A DNA stretch of 22,394 nt. Origin: Clostridiales bacterium UBA1775. Its GTDB lineage: Bacteria > Bacillota > Clostridia > Monoglobales > Firm-18. Shown here piece by piece: positions 21,890 to 22,394 of the stretch. Where the stretch lies: assembly GCA_002314595.1 (NCBI GenBank), contig DCGP01000031.1, positions 1 through 22,394 on the forward strand, given 5' to 3'. A model generated the notes under the pieces. That model did no database searches, was not told the origin of the DNA, and saw only the letters and a list, made by a program, of their open reading frames with translations. Position numbers and translations under genes: made by a program. Numbering within the stretch: position 1 is the stretch's first letter; each line of letters starts with the position of its first letter.

Positions 21890-22394
21890 ATGAACTTAAA
21901 AAACAGAAACTTTTTAAAATTATTAGACTTTACAAAGGAAGAAATTGAATATTTGTTAGATTTATCAGCTGAATTAAAATCTAAAAAGAAAACCGGAATA
22001 CCTCATAGGGAATGTGAAGGTAAAAATATTGCTTTGATATTTGAAAAGACAAGTACAAGAACTCGCTGTGCCTTTGAGGTTGCAGCATACGACCTTGGTA
22101 TGCACGTTACGTATTTAGAACCTACTGCATCTCAAATCGGTAAAAAAGAAAGTATTGCAGACACTGCAAAGGTTATCGGCAGAATGTATGATGGAATAGA
22201 ATACAGAGGATTTGGACAAGAGGTTGTTGAATTATTGGCAGAAAATGCAGGAGTACCTGTGTGGAATGGCTTAACAAATGAATTTCACCCAACTCAAATT
22301 CTTGCAGATTTTCTAACTATTAAGGAACATTTCGGAAGCTTGGATAATAAAAAATTAGTCTATATGGGCGATGCTCGTTACAATATGGGCAATT
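21890..22394 (+). CDS. argF: Ornithine carbamoyltransferase, N-terminal part, cut by window edge
   Basis: 168 codons visible, open to the right edge. AGGAGG lies 5 bases before the ATG at 21890. The carbamoyl-phosphate loop STRTR is at 55-59, the second-substrate motif FHPTQILAD at 132-140, and DARYNMGN at the edge begins the ornithine domain. These identify an ornithine carbamoyltransferase, which makes citrulline from ornithine and carbamoyl phosphate (arginine synthesis) or works in reverse in arginine fermentation (ArcB). The visible half cannot separate ArgF from ArcB, and the neighbouring genes that would decide it are outside the window. Confidence 0.92.
   Translation, partial: MNLKNRNFLKLLDFTKEEIEYLLDLSAELKSKKKTGIPHRECEGKNIALIFEKTSTRTRCAFEVAAYDLGMHVTYLEPTASQIGKKESIADTAKVIGRMYDGIEYRGFGQEVVELLAENAGVPVWNGLTNEFHPTQILADFLTIKEHFGSLDNKKLVYMGDARYNMGN

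Overview
The window reads as chromosome of a low-GC, Gram-positive anaerobe, most likely a member of the Clostridia (Bacillota). The reasons are AT-rich intergenic DNA, strong GGAGG-type ribosome binding sites, near-consensus TTGACA/TATAAT promoters, hairpin-plus-T terminators, an ECF-type thiamine transporter behind a TPP riboswitch, and a DUF6273/BspA-repeat surface protein. The species cannot be named from the sequence. The standard genetic code is used, and no rRNA, tRNA, CRISPR array or prophage was seen.

Layout. (1) 1-312: 5' part of an IS605-type tnpB on the minus strand, running off the left edge, with a structured leader behind it. (2) 547-2949, minus strand: a two-gene unit of a PLP-dependent threonine/serine ammonia-lyase and an ADP-ribosylglycohydrolase, preceded by an 18-codon mini-ORF that looks like the N-terminus of a second ADP-ribosylglycohydrolase. 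(3) 3047-3895: promoter, TPP riboswitch, terminator, thiT and terminator, a complete thiamine-regulated module. (4) 3940-8027: a peptidoglycan amino-sugar recycling operon of an HTH-sugar kinase fusion, MurQ, a tandem GNAT and a NamZ-type (DUF1343) exo-muramidase without a signal peptide. (5) 8006-9325, minus: a secreted subtilisin-like protease. (6) 9418-15140: aconitase, an SGNH hydrolase and a eukaryote-type NADP isocitrate dehydrogenase, followed by a secreted DUF6273/BspA-like protein. An internal segment of that last protein has the codon signature of a diversity-generating-retroelement variable region. (7) 15414-21734: a sugar-acid catabolic island of a Dabb protein and a Gfo/Idh/MocA dehydrogenase (divergent), an AraC regulator, and the operon mannonate-dehydratase-like / SDR / RraA-like / lactonase. 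(8) 21890 to the right edge: 5' part of an ornithine carbamoyltransferase gene.

How the genes work together. In the recycling operon NamZ would release MurNAc from wall fragments, the kinase would make MurNAc-6-phosphate, and MurQ would convert it to GlcNAc-6-phosphate; the DNA-binding domain on the kinase suggests substrate-linked self-regulation. Aconitase plus NADP-IDH form the oxidative branch from citrate to 2-oxoglutarate. The sugar-acid island has the classes of enzyme needed for oxidation of a sugar to a lactone, lactone opening, dehydration, and a further redox or aldol step. It has no kinase and no transporter in view, so the substrate is unknown. A 21-bp-spaced direct repeat upstream of the main operon is a good candidate AraC operator.

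The most interesting items are the candidate variable region (14289-14390), the sugar-acid island, the HTH-kinase/NamZ recycling operon, and the ADP-ribosylglycohydrolase-like mini-ORF in the leader of the ammonia-lyase gene.
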